This document shows positions 53,683 to 64,000 of a stretch of 64,000 nucleotides of DNA, piece by piece. The DNA is from Anthostomella pinea (Eukaryota; Ascomycota; Sordariomycetes; Xylariales; Xylariaceae). Location of the stretch: positions 1,054,001 to 1,118,000 of the forward strand of contig CAUWAG010000018.1 of NCBI GenBank assembly GCA_963556695.1, in the 5' to 3' direction. The notes under the pieces are model-generated. The model made no database searches. It was not told the DNA's origin and worked only from the letters and a program-made list of their open reading frames with translations. Both the position numbers and the translations under genes were made by a program. How positions within the stretch are numbered: the stretch's first letter is position 1; each line of letters begins with the position of its first letter.

Positions 53683-55708
53683 ATGGCCTCCAGCAGTGGC
53701 AACAGCGAAATCCAAGTCGCTCAAGACCCTGATGACATCCTGAGAGATAAGAAGCTACGATACCTTGGCAAGCACAATCTATATGCCAACCTTGTCGACT
53801 CCACCGACCTCGATATGATCCATCCAGTCGATCTGAGAGATGACGACACTATTCACATCAACTCGTACACCCTAGCCTGCATTGATCGCTATAATGGCAA
53901 TGAGAAGCCTGTCCCTTACGACATCTTTGAGAGCTTCCGAATGGACTTTGAAGAATGGACAAGAGACAACTTCGAGAAGATTGAACGAACCATCCGAGGG
54001 CATCTTCCGAAAATGCCTTATTTCCCAAGGAATCTATCTAGGCAAGGCAAACCACTCTATCGCGGACGCACTTGCCAACCTCGTAACCGCAGAAGACCTT
54101 CCTGTCTGGGACAAGATCACGCTTGACAGGACGAAACTGTTATATCCAAACCCTGACCTGTGGAAAATGGTTGAAGGTTACATGGCTATCCAAGCACGAA
54201 AAAATGGCGATGACGCTGATTCATCCAATACCAACACACCTGGTTTTGATCTTCAAGACGAAAATGACCCCCCTCCTACTAATACTGCTAACCTCAAACC
54301 TACTGAGCAGCATGTTTCACAGAGCCATATCGCGTTCCAGAGCATTGACAGCAACCAGTTGAGAGATACTTTACGAACACCTGCTCCGATACGTCCCCAA
54401 TATCGGAATCCCTCACAGACTCCGCAAGCCGGATTCATACCCGGACAAACCCCGATGGCATACGCAATTGACAGCTTCGTCCCCGGTCCTCGACATGTTA
54501 CTGTTACACCGGACCCCGGTTTCAAGACCTACCAGCAGCACAATCAATGGCTTCAGAACCAGCCACCTGACCCATATACACAGATTCCCCCTGCCCCGGT
54601 AGCGAACGAAGATCTTGCTTCTGCAACCATTGCTACGTTCGCTAAGATATGGACAAAGGAAGACTGTTACTCTGGAAGACCGTATGATATTCTGGACGAC
54701 AAGATGCGTTATTTCCTGAACACGTGTTCTACCATTGACATCAAACCTGGTCAATTCCACGCGGTATTCCCTAAAGTGCTTACTGGCGCAGCCCGAATAT
54801 ATTTCATGCACCATGTTAGCCGTCATTCCATGTTTTCTGACATGTATAATCGTCTCAAGATACATTTTGACACAGAGGTCAACAGGACGCAGTATCATCG
54901 GGATTGGTCTGCAATTACCTACGGCAATTTGAAGGCACGACTCGAGAATGCCAACAAGTCCAATATGGACGTCCTCGAGGCATTACTTGACAAGCTGCAG
55001 CTTTGTCAACGCGCCCTCGGCCCATCATATCTCAGCGAGACACAGCTAATTGCAGCTGTGGAACGCGCCTGCCGTGGCGTCAAGGAACTCGAATACGCAT
55101 TGTTCACCCCGTCTCATACATTTGAGGCTCTTGCATCCAAGCTCCGACAATCACTCCAGACCTCTGAAGACTCAACTAACAGCGCCCAGCATGCTGCCAA
55201 TCAGTACTTTACTGATCGCAAGTTCCACCAGCAGAAAGACAAGCAATACAATAAACGAGATAGCAATGTTACCAGACGTTGTTATATCTGTAGTGACCCT
55301 GACTGTCGATCGTGGAAGCATTCTCCAGAGGAACAACGAAAATCCAAAGAGAAATGGCGGCACGATCAACAGTTCCGTGGACGACTGACCACAGGCCCTG
55401 CCTATATTCACTTCCTGGCCGACTACGAGCCAGATCTTGACTCCGACCCCGATAACACGCATGATCAATACGTCATGGATTCTGGAAGCGACAGTAGCAA
55501 TGATGCTGTACAGTACCTCACAGCCACCTTACTTAGTGACCGAGCATTCCAACATTCAATCACTGCCACGGACAACTTGCAAGTTGGATTCGAGTCTGAC
55601 AGTTTCACACTGGATAGATACGCCAGTTCTACATTCCAAGGAATTATACCTGATTCTGGCGCTGCTTCTGTTTCAACAGCCGGCAAGGGTCAGTTCCTAG
55701 CCTTATAG
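53683..55708 (+). pseudogene. copia gag and protease
   Basis: ATG 53683 (MASSSGNSEIQVAQDPDDIL) in one frame to about 54025, then a shift into the frame that continues LGKANHSIADALANLVTAED. The central capsid-like region (IYFMHHVSRHSMFSDMYNRL) is followed by a Cys cluster CYICSDPDCRSWKH, a zinc-knuckle variant, and the protease DSGAASVSTAGKG near 55660. A TAG at 55706-55708 (Gln expected) ends the frame. An in-frame minisatellite sits upstream. Confidence 0.85.
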
Positions 55709-58700
55709 CGCGAGCTACCCTCAGTTTTACTCGATAAATCACGCGCTGGGGAAACTACGGTTAAATTCGGTGGAGGACAGCCTTTAAATTCCCTCGGCAC
55801 GATCCATGTTGACACCCCCATTGGAGACGTAACGTTTCACGTCGTTGACACCCAAACTCCCTTCCTCCTCTGCCTGAAAGACTTCGACAATCTTGGCGTA
55901 ATGTTTGACAATATTGCCAATAGGATGATCCGACTGCGAGATGGCAAGTCTATCCCAATCACCCGCAAATGGGGCTACCCCTGGTTCTTCCCCTCAGCAA
56001 TGACAACTGCATCAACCGGTATTTTCCTGACAGAAGCTGAATTACGACGCGTTCATACCCGATTTGGACACCCTTCTGTTGGCAAGCTTTACAAGCTCTT
56101 GGAGAAATCTGGCAACGAAGCTGATCGAGATGCCATTGCAATGATCAACAAGTTTTGCCATCACTGCCAGGTCAAAGGCCCGTCACCACAGCGGTTCAAG
56201 TTCTCCATTAAGAAGGATGTTGATTTCAACTACGAAGTCATCGTCGATGTCATGTACCTGGAGAGCAAGCCCGTTCTTTACTGCGTTGACGCCGCTACAG
56301 CCTTCCAAGCAGCCCAATTCCTTCTCAACCTGTCTGCCAAGGAGACCTGGGAAGCATTGAAACGATGTTGGATTGACACCTATCTTAACCCTCCAGATGT
56401 CCTGACGCACGATGCCGGTACCAACTTTGCAGCCACAGAATTTTGCGCTGAAGCCCGATTGCTTGGAATCACCTGTCATCAGATTCCCGTCGAAGCTCAT
56501 TGGTCGATTGGCAAGGTTGAACGGTATCATACCCCCATTCGACGCTCTTACGAGATCATCCGAGCCGAATCATCCGGGATCTCTCGAGAAGCTGCCCTAC
56601 AGATGGCAGTAAAAGCCGTGAACGATACCGCCGGTCCTGATGGTCTTGTACCAACGCTCTTGGTCTTTGGAGCCTATCCACGCGTTACGATGGATTCACC
56701 CCCGACACTATCACAGCTTCAACGTGCCCAAGCCCAGGCCAAAGCAATGGCCGAACTACATAAGCTCTAAGCCAAGCGAAACGTTCAAAATGCTCTGAAC
56801 ACAAGGAATGGCCCTGATACAACCCAAACACTGCCTCTCTCTCTTCCCATCGGCAGTGAAGTCCTTGTCTATCGCGAAAAAGACAAATATCAAGGCCCGT
56901 ACAAGGTTCTATCAGTGACAGACCGAGAAGTGACTGTTGAGATGATCAACGGACCAACCCTATTCAGCCGCACGCACGTCAAGCCGTACAACCGTCACCC
57001 TGACGCGACCCTCAATACTGAGAAGCTTAACGACCACAATGCCCCCGTTCCGTTCGAATATCCAAAACCGACACTCCCCCGTCGTCGCGGCCGCCCTCCG
57101 AAGCTCCCTACACCCATCCAAAGCACGAAGCGACCGCAAGGCCGACCCAGAAAAATATACGTGGTACACATGGCCACTACGACTACAAGCGAAGAGGAGA
57201 ACTTTGCTGGCTCTTTTGTCCAGCAAGATGAATATGGCATTTTCCTCTCGCACAAGGAGCGTGCTGATCACGCTCTCGCCCTGAAACTGCGCACTGAAGG
57301 CAAGATCACAGCCCCCGGAGCACCCTTCGAGCAATCCGATCTCGTTGAGATTGAGTCTCTATTTGCCGATGAAGTGCTTGTCCCCATTCTGTTCGACAGC
57401 AAGATTCACGGTGATACCCGACTGTTTAACTCTCGTCTCGTCCGCACTGTCAAAGGCATCAATGACCGCCCTTACGAGAAGAGCAGACTCGTGGTTCAAG
57501 GATATAACGATCATGAGAAGCACAGTATCATGACCCAAGCGCCGACGATCATGCGATGTAGCCAACGACTGGCCATGGCTTTGACACTGTCTCTACGATG
57601 GCTGGGTTGCCTCGCCGCCTCTCGAGACATCACTATGGCTTATACGCAGTCACGACACCCGATGAATCGTCTTGTCCTATGCAAGCTACCCATTGAACTA
57701 AAGAAGAAGTATCCAGAGGGTACGATTCTTCGCGTCGACAAACCCCTATACAGAATCGCAGAAGCTGGGAATCATTGGTATGACACATATTCTGCCCATC
57801 ACAAGGAAAGACTAGAAATGGAGACATCCGTATACGACCCTTATTTATTTATTACGAAGAAAGGCAATGACTTTGCTATCGCAGCCCTTTAAACTGACGA
57901 CACCTTTGTTATTGGTACTACCAGCTTCTTAGAGAAGGAAGAAAACGAAACGAGGAAAGCGGGCTACAAGACGAAGCCACGAACCCAGTTTGATACTGGT
58001 TCTTCTGGCGACTTTAATGGATGCCGCCTAGAATTTCAGACTGAGAGCATGACAGCGACTCAAAAGGGACAAGCTGACAAGCTCGTCCTGATTGACATGA
58101 GTGACAAGGACTACAAGCAGAGATTCGTTGAGCAACGAGCAAGAGGCGCCTACATTGCCTCTATCTGTCAACCAGAAGCCGCATTCGACTATTCTATCGC
58201 AGCCCAAGCCCAAGAACCCTCTGACAAGGACGTCGAGATGCTAAATAAACGCATTCAGTGGCAACTAGACAACAAATTACGTGGACTTCGATTCGTGACG
58301 ACTGATCTGTCTACTGCTAAACTCTTTGTGTTCGTTGATGGATCATTCGCTAATAACAAGGACCTATCATCACAGATCGGATTTGTCATTATCCTCGGGA
58401 GTGAATCATCTGGTAATGGTGAGACATTCATATTTGATCTGACCGGAAACATTGTTCATTGGTCCTCTACCAAATGCAAGAGAGTCACACGGAGCGTTCT
58501 AGCTTCTGAAATCTATGGCATGGTTGCTGGCTATGACTACGGATACGTGATCCACCGTACACTGGCAACTATCTGCCAACGCCTCGAAGTACCTACGATC
58601 CCCCTGATCCTCTGCACGGACTCATACTCGCTATACCAGTGCCTTGTCAAGCTCGGCACTACCAATGAGAAGCGCCTGATGATCGATGTCATGGCGCTCT

Positions 58701-58861
58701 GGCAGTCATACAAGAATCATGAGATCACAGAAATCCGATGGATCCATGGTGAGGATAACCCTGCTGACTCGATGACCAAATCGTCTCCAAATAAAGCTCT
58801 TCATAGTCTTGTTTCTAATAACAAGACAACGGTTCGAGTTGAAGGCTGGGTTCAGCGTTGA
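55709..58861 (+). pseudogene. copia integrase, reverse transcriptase and RNase H
   Basis: One frame with two stops, TAA at 56768-56770 and TAA at 57890-57892, both fitting Gln. The integrase has a zinc-binding start (HTRFGHPSVGKLYKLLEKSG, then FCHHCQVKG) and a D-D-E core at VDVMYLE, THDAGTNF and VEAHWSIGKVER. An SH3-like stretch (GSEVLVYREKDKYQGPYKVL) and two AT-hook motifs (RRGRPPK and QGRPRK) follow near 57085-57155. The RT is divergent (SRDITMAYTQS, then TDDTFVIG). RNase H shows FVDGSFANNKD, ASEIYGM and GEDNPADSMTK. Confidence 0.88.
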
Positions 58862-58917
58862 GATCACCTGGAAAGACGGTTTGATGGAATCGCAACCATA
58901 AAAGAAAGAGTATCCTG

Positions 58918-59121
58918 TGTTGGATCCATGCGATTCCAGACTGCAAACCATCTATACCAGGACCCATATGTATGATTAGATAAGATAAGATAGTGGATTG
59001 AGAGGGCACTTGGCCAGACCTTCGAGTCCAGCTAGATTCCTCTCAATCCAACCATCAGCAACATCATGACCTTGACCCCATACTCGAGTATTATGATTGA
59101 TCGTTCAAGCCTGTTCCAACA
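58918..59121 (+). repeat. 3' LTR of copia element
   Basis: 204 bp, two differences from the 5' LTR. Confidence 0.95.
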
Positions 59122-59126
59122 ATATT
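59122..59126. repeat. target-site duplication of copia element, right
   Basis: ATATT, as at 52984-52988. Confidence 0.85.
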
Positions 59127-59340
59127 AGTATATAAAGGTTCGCTTATTTATTAGTTTATTAGTTAATAAAGCCTTATTTATTACTTTGAAAGCTACTATT
59201 TTAATACTTTTACCTTTTTCTTTAAACTACTTATCATAATTAGATTTAGCTGCCTTATAGCCGTTACCACACCTGTACGGCACTTTATATCTTATAGCTT
59301 GTTTTATTAAAAACCCCGTTTTAAAAAAAGCGAAATGGTG
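59127..59340. repeat. AT-rich, RIP-like relic DNA (right part)
   Basis: Continuation of the block interrupted by the copia element. No gene. Confidence 0.6.
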
Positions 59341-59748
59341 CCAGCGATATGAAGTGGGGCACCGACACTTCGATTGATAACAGCAGTAGTTGGCCAGCTG
59401 ATCTCAAGCCATCGCACTTGCTTTCCTCTCCAAAATAGGTAAGCACAAAACTTCGGATGCATTCTCGTATATATTTACATCGCTGATTTGACTACAATCA
59501 TTAGTCGTCCTCTTCTTCTATCCTGTACCTCTCTCTCGTGCAACAAGTCACCTCCTCTGGAGTCAGAAGTTAACCAACGGAACCAACATCAGAACATGTT
59601 CCCCTGGAACCAAGAAGTCAACGAGACAAAGATTCGAAAATCAGTACCTCTGCCGGAGGAATGTGCGCAGCACCAAGAATAGCACCACCTCGCCCCCAGC
59701 ACACTCGTTCCCGGATCTCTTTCGCCCTGGCGCCTGCGTTGCGTTACC
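59341..59748. other. 3' flank of the secreted repeat-protein gene
   Basis: No gene recognised. The inverted motif TTGATAACAG (59376-59385) pairs with CTGTTATCAA at 51242-51251. Confidence 0.4.
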
Positions 59749-61052
59749 TTAGGCCGTGATGTGTCCATCATCGTCGCCGTCCAGGCCACCCAGGAGGCCG
59801 CCAACTCCGGCGTTGCCACCAGTGCTGCTACCAGTGCTGCCACTAGCGCTGCCACTAGCGCTGCCACCACCATTCCTGCAGGGTGGGGATGCGTCAGTAT
59901 GGCCTGATGAGGCAGAGGCTGTGATATGTAGTGTGGACTTACTCGAAGCTAGAACCGCCATCACCAAGAAGGCCACCGAGAACTCCCCTGACAGGTAGTC
60001 TTTGTTAGACCGGTTGGGTACTGGGGACTTATCTGGGAGATAACTCACTGGGGGCTGCGCTTGCGATCCAAGCCGCCGAGAAGACCACCGAGTCCAGCGT
60101 TGCCACTCTCAGAGTCGCTGCCTTGTTCGCTGGAACTGCCGTCACCGAGGAGGCTGCCGAGTACTCCCCTAATAGCACCGGTTAATCGGGTTGGCGCCGG
60201 GGACGTATTTGAAAGATACTCACTGGGGGCTACGCTTGCGATCCAAGCCGCCGAGAAGACCTCCGAGTCCAGCGTTGCCGCTGGCCTCGCCAGACTCGTC
60301 GGAGGACCCGCTGGAGCTGCCATCGCCGAGAAGACCGCCGAGGACTCCCCTGATGTCACACGTCAGATGGTTATTCGTCGGAGCTCGCTGGGACGAACTT
60401 ATCACTTACTGAGGGCTGCGCTTGCCGGTCAAGCCGCCGAGGAGACCTCCAACTCCAGAGTTGCCGCTGGCCTCGCCAGGCTCGTCACTGGAGCTGGAGC
60501 CGCCGTCGCCAAGCAGGCCACCGAGTACTCCCCTAGTGGCACCTGTCAGATCATGAGGCTTGGAACTTGATAGGGAGACCTACTGAGGGCTGCGCTTCTC
60601 GACGTCCCTGCCGTCCAGACCACCCAGGAGGCCTCCTAGTCCAGCGTTGCCGCTGCCCTCGCCAGACTCGCCACTCGAGCTACCATCGCCGAGCAGGCCG
60701 CCGAGAACGCCCCTGAGCATGTACGTTAGATGGGCCTGGCAGCGAGAGTGAGTATTTCAATAGGGTAGACGTACTGGGGGCTGCGCTTCGCGTTTGAAGC
60801 TTCGGCGTCCCTGCCGTCCAGACCGCCTAGCAAGCCACCTAGTCCAGCGTTGCCGCTGGCCTCACCAGAGTTGTCGCTGGAACCGCCGTCTCCGAGAAGA
60901 CCGCCGAGAACCCCCCTGAGAAATGCAGGTTAGTGGGGTGTGGTTGACGCAGACATGCAGATATCGGAAGGGAAGACGTACTGGGGAGTAGGCATAGCGT
61001 TCACGGTGAAGAAGGCGGCCAGGGCCGAGGTGAAGACGATGGAGTACTGCAT
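59749..61052 (-). CDS. secreted Kex2-processed repeat protein, one repeat per exon, 293 aa
   Basis: Eight exons: 61052-60982, 60915-60775, 60712-60584, 60532-60410, 60349-60224, 60168-60049, 59987-59943 and 59875-59749. Introns are 51-67 bases, all GT-AG. They splice to 882 bases in a single frame. Exon 1 encodes a signal peptide (MQYSIVFTSALAAFFTVNA) plus MPTP. Exons 2-6 each encode one repeat of 40-47 residues, starting GVLGGLLGDG (GVLGSLLGDG in exon 6), with a Ser/Glu-rich linker, then GNAGLGGLLGGLD (variants) and a Lys-Arg-Ser-Pro-Gln end. Exons 7 and 8 together make a sixth repeat without Lys-Arg. All repeat exons are phase 2 at both ends, splitting the Gln codon CA|G. Lys-Arg is the Kex2 site, so peptides of about 40 residues are expected. 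No Cys, one Phe, no Tyr or Trp in the repeats. Structural or surface-active peptides are more likely than cyclised ones. Confidence 0.85.
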
Positions 61053-63154
61053 TTTGTCGGTAGTTGGGAAATGTATGCCGGAAAGTCGAAAAAATGTTTT
61101 GGTTTGGTAAGTTGTGAAGAATGAATGTATTCGAATTGGATGAGTGAGCGAGTGTATGAGTTGGTAGAGACTGAAGAAAGATGTTCAAAAATGATGGTGT
61201 TGAAGAAGTAGTTGTTGTTGCTGTTGTTAGTGAATGTTGATGATGGTAGAAGATAGCATTCTAGGAGGAGGAAAGCCATGTATATATATGAGACTCGTTA
61301 TGTACCATCTACAAAACAACGACGTGTCTATAGGGAAGTGATGTGTACAGGGCTGTGCTCAGATCGTCGAACGCCAGTGATTCAGTCATCTATTCGAGGC
61401 TGCCGACAGTACCGAGATCTGCCGCCGTGGTCTGCTCAGCCCCCGCGCCCCGGACCACCTGGCGGCCGGGCGGGAGAGACAGATGGTGAGGAAGGACGGC
61501 TCCGACAGGCATAGTCCCAGGACGACACATTTTCCTTTTTTACAATTCACAGCGACATGGCCCTCCGGACAGAGGGGATCAACGACTGCAGAGACGTGAA
61601 TACGTGGCGCAACGTACACACGCTGACGTGACAGCAGATAAGAGCAAGTGACAGCACAGCAAGCCTTCGTCTAGTCTCCTCGTTTCAACTACGATGGCGG
61701 CGTGTGTCAGGAAGCATGCAAGGAACAAAGGGATCATCCGTGTGCACGTACATGGCCTCGACGCCTAATTTGTAATGCGGCTCTGCAGAACATCAAGTCA
61801 TCAATCCCCCCCCCTGGCCACCCAACATATGGTCGGCCTTCTGACAGCGTGGACGGAGTGTGACGCCAATATCCCATGGTTATCAGATCTGCCACGTGGT
61901 ATTCTGCGATGCTGCCGCTGTCATGCACGTCAAGAAACCGGCGGCAGCAACTCATCCCGTCCCATGGAGATGCGACCTCACGCCGCCGCCGGGGATATGT
62001 GAAACAGCGGCCCCGTGCGTCCGAGGGCCACCTACCGACATCCCCGGGTTCTTGGCCTCAAACTCTCGGGGGAACGGGATATCGTGGGGCTACTATCAAT
62101 GTGGCAGTTGACCGTGTTGATCTGATATAGTGTGACAGCGAACTTAATGGTTATCCCTCTAGTGCGGTGATCTGGCTGTGCCGGCGCGAGATGCATCATG
62201 CTAGCGTGCGGCAGTCAAACGGTAGCCCTATTGCGGCTCAATATGATACTTCGGGCATGTATGGTAACATGAAGGTATGCAGCTCACCGACGCGGTACCG
62301 AATGGGGAGCAGGCATAATGGGCTAAGCCTTCTCAACTAAAACCCCTTTTTCGCCATCTTGGCGGCTGATAGGGAGGCACATTGGTACACGTGGTTTCGA
62401 TGAAGCGAAACTGCATAAAGAGACTCCCCGTTCTCCAATGAGTTGGCAATGGCGTGCTCCATGCCACGACACCGACTGCGCCCTCTTCCTGTGTTTCGGG
62501 GCTATGTTTTCGAAAGTCGGCACACCCGGCCCCTTCTCTTCCTCCTCAATGTCTTGTCGGAGGACTGTCTGGCAACGTAGAAACACGACGGTTCCGGTCA
62601 TCTCTCCGAGTTGGCCATATCAGGCTTGATTCAACAACTTGGGTTTCCCCGAAAGGCTCGGTACTTACTCAGTCGATGGCATGAGCATCGTTTCCAATCG
62701 CGCACTCTGTTCTCTACCTGCACAACCGAAGAGACCAACTGTGCGCTTACAGAAAATATCGCCTGGCTTTTGAACACTTGCTACTCTCACACAGCCCTCG
62801 ACACTGTCTCAACAGCCGCGGACGCCATCTCCCAGATTTATATTCCTATTTCAATCGATGATCACGCCGAACACAACGATCATTGCCCTCGCAAACTTTC
62901 TGGCAAGGCGAACCGATTCTAAGCGGAAACGTAGCTCTTCTGCGTCGTTGGGTTGCGGGACATGCTAGATATCGGCGGTGACGGAGGTAATGATGCCCCC
63001 TATGGTGCCTGGTGCCCTCTCGAACAGCCAATCGCACTAAAGGTGCAAACGTTGTGTCGAACTGCCGGTGTGATAGGTGTTGGGCCAGAGGTAATACATA
63101 TCAAGACCAGCTGTCTACTTTACGTCTCAAACCCCCAATAAGTTGGCCTTCGCA
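61053..63154. other. intergenic, 2.1 kb
   Basis: Contains the leader and promoter of the repeat-protein gene up to about 61300, then no recognisable gene. Open frames near 62323-62930 lack domain character. Confidence 0.45.
61281..61289 (-). promoter_or_regulatory. TATA-like element of the repeat-protein gene
   Basis: TATATATAT about 230 bp before the ATG at 61052, on a promoter otherwise of mixed composition. Confidence 0.35.
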
Positions 63155-64000
63155 CTATACCGTACTGACGGCCTTCTCCCAGATCTCGGTGAAGATCTTC
63201 CAATACCGCTCAGTATCAGTCCTCATATGCGACACATGGGGACTCCTCTCATATACTTCCCTCCGCACATCATATCCCTTCGCCACCGCCGCCTTAGCAT
63301 GAGCGTCGACATGGCGGCAGTCAACCATAGTATCCACCGTACCATATACATAAGCGCGGTTCGTCTGCCTCACAAGCCTCCTGTCATTAAGAATCCTCGC
63401 GCTCTTCGCCAGCGGGTCCTCGCCGGCGAGGAACCGGAGCGGGCGGAAGAACACCCACAGCGTAAGGACCAGCATGGCGACGAAGGGCCTCGCGATCATG
63501 CGCTTGAGGCCCTGGGGGAAGCCGTAGAGGAGGAAGGCGTTGTAGACGTTTTTGGAGCTGTACACGCCGGGACACGAGTCGAACACGGCGGTGTGTGATG
63601 GAAACGGCTGGCCCCCGGTCGTCTGCTTGAAGGATAGGTAGATCTCTCGCATGGAGATGGCCCCGCCGTTTGAGAAGAGGTGCACGAGGATCTCGGGCTG
63701 CGTTGGCGACGCTGATAATGTCCCTGCGTCTATTTGCGACCGTAGGTATGAGATGGCGGTTTGCACGGCTTTCTGCGCCATGGAGACGAAGAGGATTTCC
63801 TTCATGAAGAATTTGACGAGCAGGATGGATGAGGTTGGGTAGATTGCTTGGTATTGCGTGATATATTTGGCGATGTGGACGTCTTGCGCGTCCATCCATG
63901 ACGCCATGAGGATGAGCCTGGGCGCCGGCGCGGATGTGGATGGAGGCACGGCAGCGTTCTTGGACTCGTAGATGGAGACGAGTGGTGATAACTCGGTCAT
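63155..64000 (-). CDS. DUF829/TMEM53-like protein, 281 aa (start at window edge)
   Basis: The frame runs from ATG at 63998-64000, the last codon of the window, to TAG 63155-63157. LILMASWMDAQDVHIAKYIT at the N-terminus, VHLFSNGGAISMREIYLSF (nucleophile-like Ser-Asn-Gly-Gly) and HTAVFDSCPGVYS are the pattern of the DUF829/TMEM53 family, alpha/beta-hydrolase-like proteins also seen as PaxU-type members of fungal metabolite clusters. A hydrophobic segment (FVAMLVLTLWVFFRPLRF) suggests membrane association, and the C-terminus ends KIFTEIWEKAVSTV. No damage seen. Whether the gene extends beyond the window cannot be told, though MTELSPLVSIYE looks like a natural start. No metabolite genes are visible on this side. 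Confidence 0.75.
   Translation of the reverse strand: MTELSPLVSIYESKNAAVPPSTSAPAPRLILMASWMDAQDVHIAKYITQYQAIYPTSSILLVKFFMKEILFVSMAQKAVQTAISYLRSQIDAGTLSASPTQPEILVHLFSNGGAISMREIYLSFKQTTGGQPFPSHTAVFDSCPGVYSSKNVYNAFLLYGFPQGLKRMIARPFVAMLVLTLWVFFRPLRFLAGEDPLAKSARILNDRRLVRQTNRAYVYGTVDTMVDCRHVDAHAKAAVAKGYDVRREVYERSPHVSHMRTDTERYWKIFTEIWEKAVSTV

Larger units (their letters stand above)
52989..59121 (+). mobile_element. Ty1/copia LTR retrotransposon, recent insertion, inactivated
   Basis: 6.1 kb. Two 204-bp LTRs (52989-53192 and 58918-59121), each TGTTGG...CCAACA, differ at only two positions, and a perfect 5-bp ATATT duplication flanks the element. The internal order is gag, protease, integrase, reverse transcriptase, RNase H, which defines Ty1/copia. 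A purine run (AAAAGAAAGAG, 58900-58910) before the 3' LTR is the likely polypurine tract. The coding region carries three stops that all fit Gln codons and one frameshift near 54025, so this copy is not autonomous despite its youth. Confidence 0.95.

Noticed and set aside
1754..57892. TAA/TAG read as Gln (altered genetic code)
   Set aside because: Many in-frame stops fit Gln, but conserved genes here (RPT6, cutinase, MYND, HAS1) end in ordinary stop codons at the expected family lengths, and the LINE also has Trp-to-stop changes. Mutation explains all cases.
59756..60570. Long plus-strand frames rich in Pro/Arg over the repeat gene
   Set aside because: They are antisense to the exons of the secreted repeat protein and exist because of its Gly-rich codon use; they ignore all seven introns.
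59749..61052. Dikaritin/ustiloxin-type cyclic peptide precursor
   Set aside because: Kex2 repeats fit, but the cores lack Tyr/Phe for cyclisation and are about 40 residues long, and no UstY-like or tyrosinase gene is visible in the window.
61001..61279. 92-codon minus-strand frame starting MAFLLLECYLL
   Set aside because: It covers the leader of the repeat gene and runs out of frame through exon 1; the ATG at 61052 has the signal peptide.
1..64000. CRISPR array, tRNA or rRNA genes
   Set aside because: No regularly spaced repeats with unique spacers, and no tRNA A/B-box pairs or rRNA segments recognised; the organism is a fungus.

Overview
The window is nuclear DNA of a filamentous ascomycete (Pezizomycotina; the mix of genes suggests Sordariomycetes, but no species is claimed). 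The basis is short GT-AG introns of 50-135 bases with CTGAC/CTAAC-like branch sites, a HET-domain gene, a cutinase, fungal cell-biology genes (VNX1-type antiporter, RPT6, a rhodanese-PTP, HAS1), Tad-type LINE, pogo, Tc1 and Ty1/copia elements, and repeats whose damage is mostly C-to-T (or G-to-A) transitions at CpA/TpG, as expected of repeat-induced point mutation (RIP).

Layout. Bases 1-20,000 are an accessory, decaying region: remnants of an endonuclease/exonuclease/phosphatase protein, an unrecognised conserved protein, an alpha/beta hydrolase, a small secreted Cys protein, a GMC oxidoreductase and a Gfo/Idh/MocA oxidoreductase, each broken by stops or frameshifts. They surround a full-length mutated Tad-like LINE with a 15-bp target duplication (5641-11247), a 5'-truncated second LINE copy with its own 15-bp duplication, and a pogo-type DNA transposon (11293-13513). 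A HET-domain gene (15864-17807) is the only clearly intact gene there. Bases 20,875-35,000 are mostly conserved genes: cutinase, two small basic or AT-hook reading frames, vacuolar VNX1-type antiporter, proteasome ATPase RPT6 and a tyrosine phosphatase. From 35 to 45 kb there is a long gene-poor stretch, a short PPxY protein, a membrane-protein remnant, a secreted Cys-rich gene broken by mutation and by a Tc1/mariner element, and another twice-frameshifted gene. At 46-51 kb lie a MYND-finger gene and the HAS1 helicase. At 51.5-59.3 kb an AT-rich, RIP-like block holds a 670-bp solo LTR and a young Ty1/copia element (LTRs differ at 2 of 204 positions). At 59.7-61.05 kb is an eight-exon gene for a secreted, Kex2-processed repeat protein, in which almost every repeat is its own phase-2 exon. 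The window ends in a DUF829/TMEM53-like gene.

The most interesting item is the secreted repeat protein: signal peptide, six Gly/Leu-rich repeats, Lys-Arg sites before Ser-Pro-Gln, no Cys and almost no aromatic residues. Spliced, it gives 882 bases in one frame. The second theme is the contrast between intact housekeeping genes and accessory genes broken by Gln-to-stop transitions and mostly one-base deletions. The third is a copia element that carries AT-hook motifs downstream of its integrase and sits inside AT-rich DNA.
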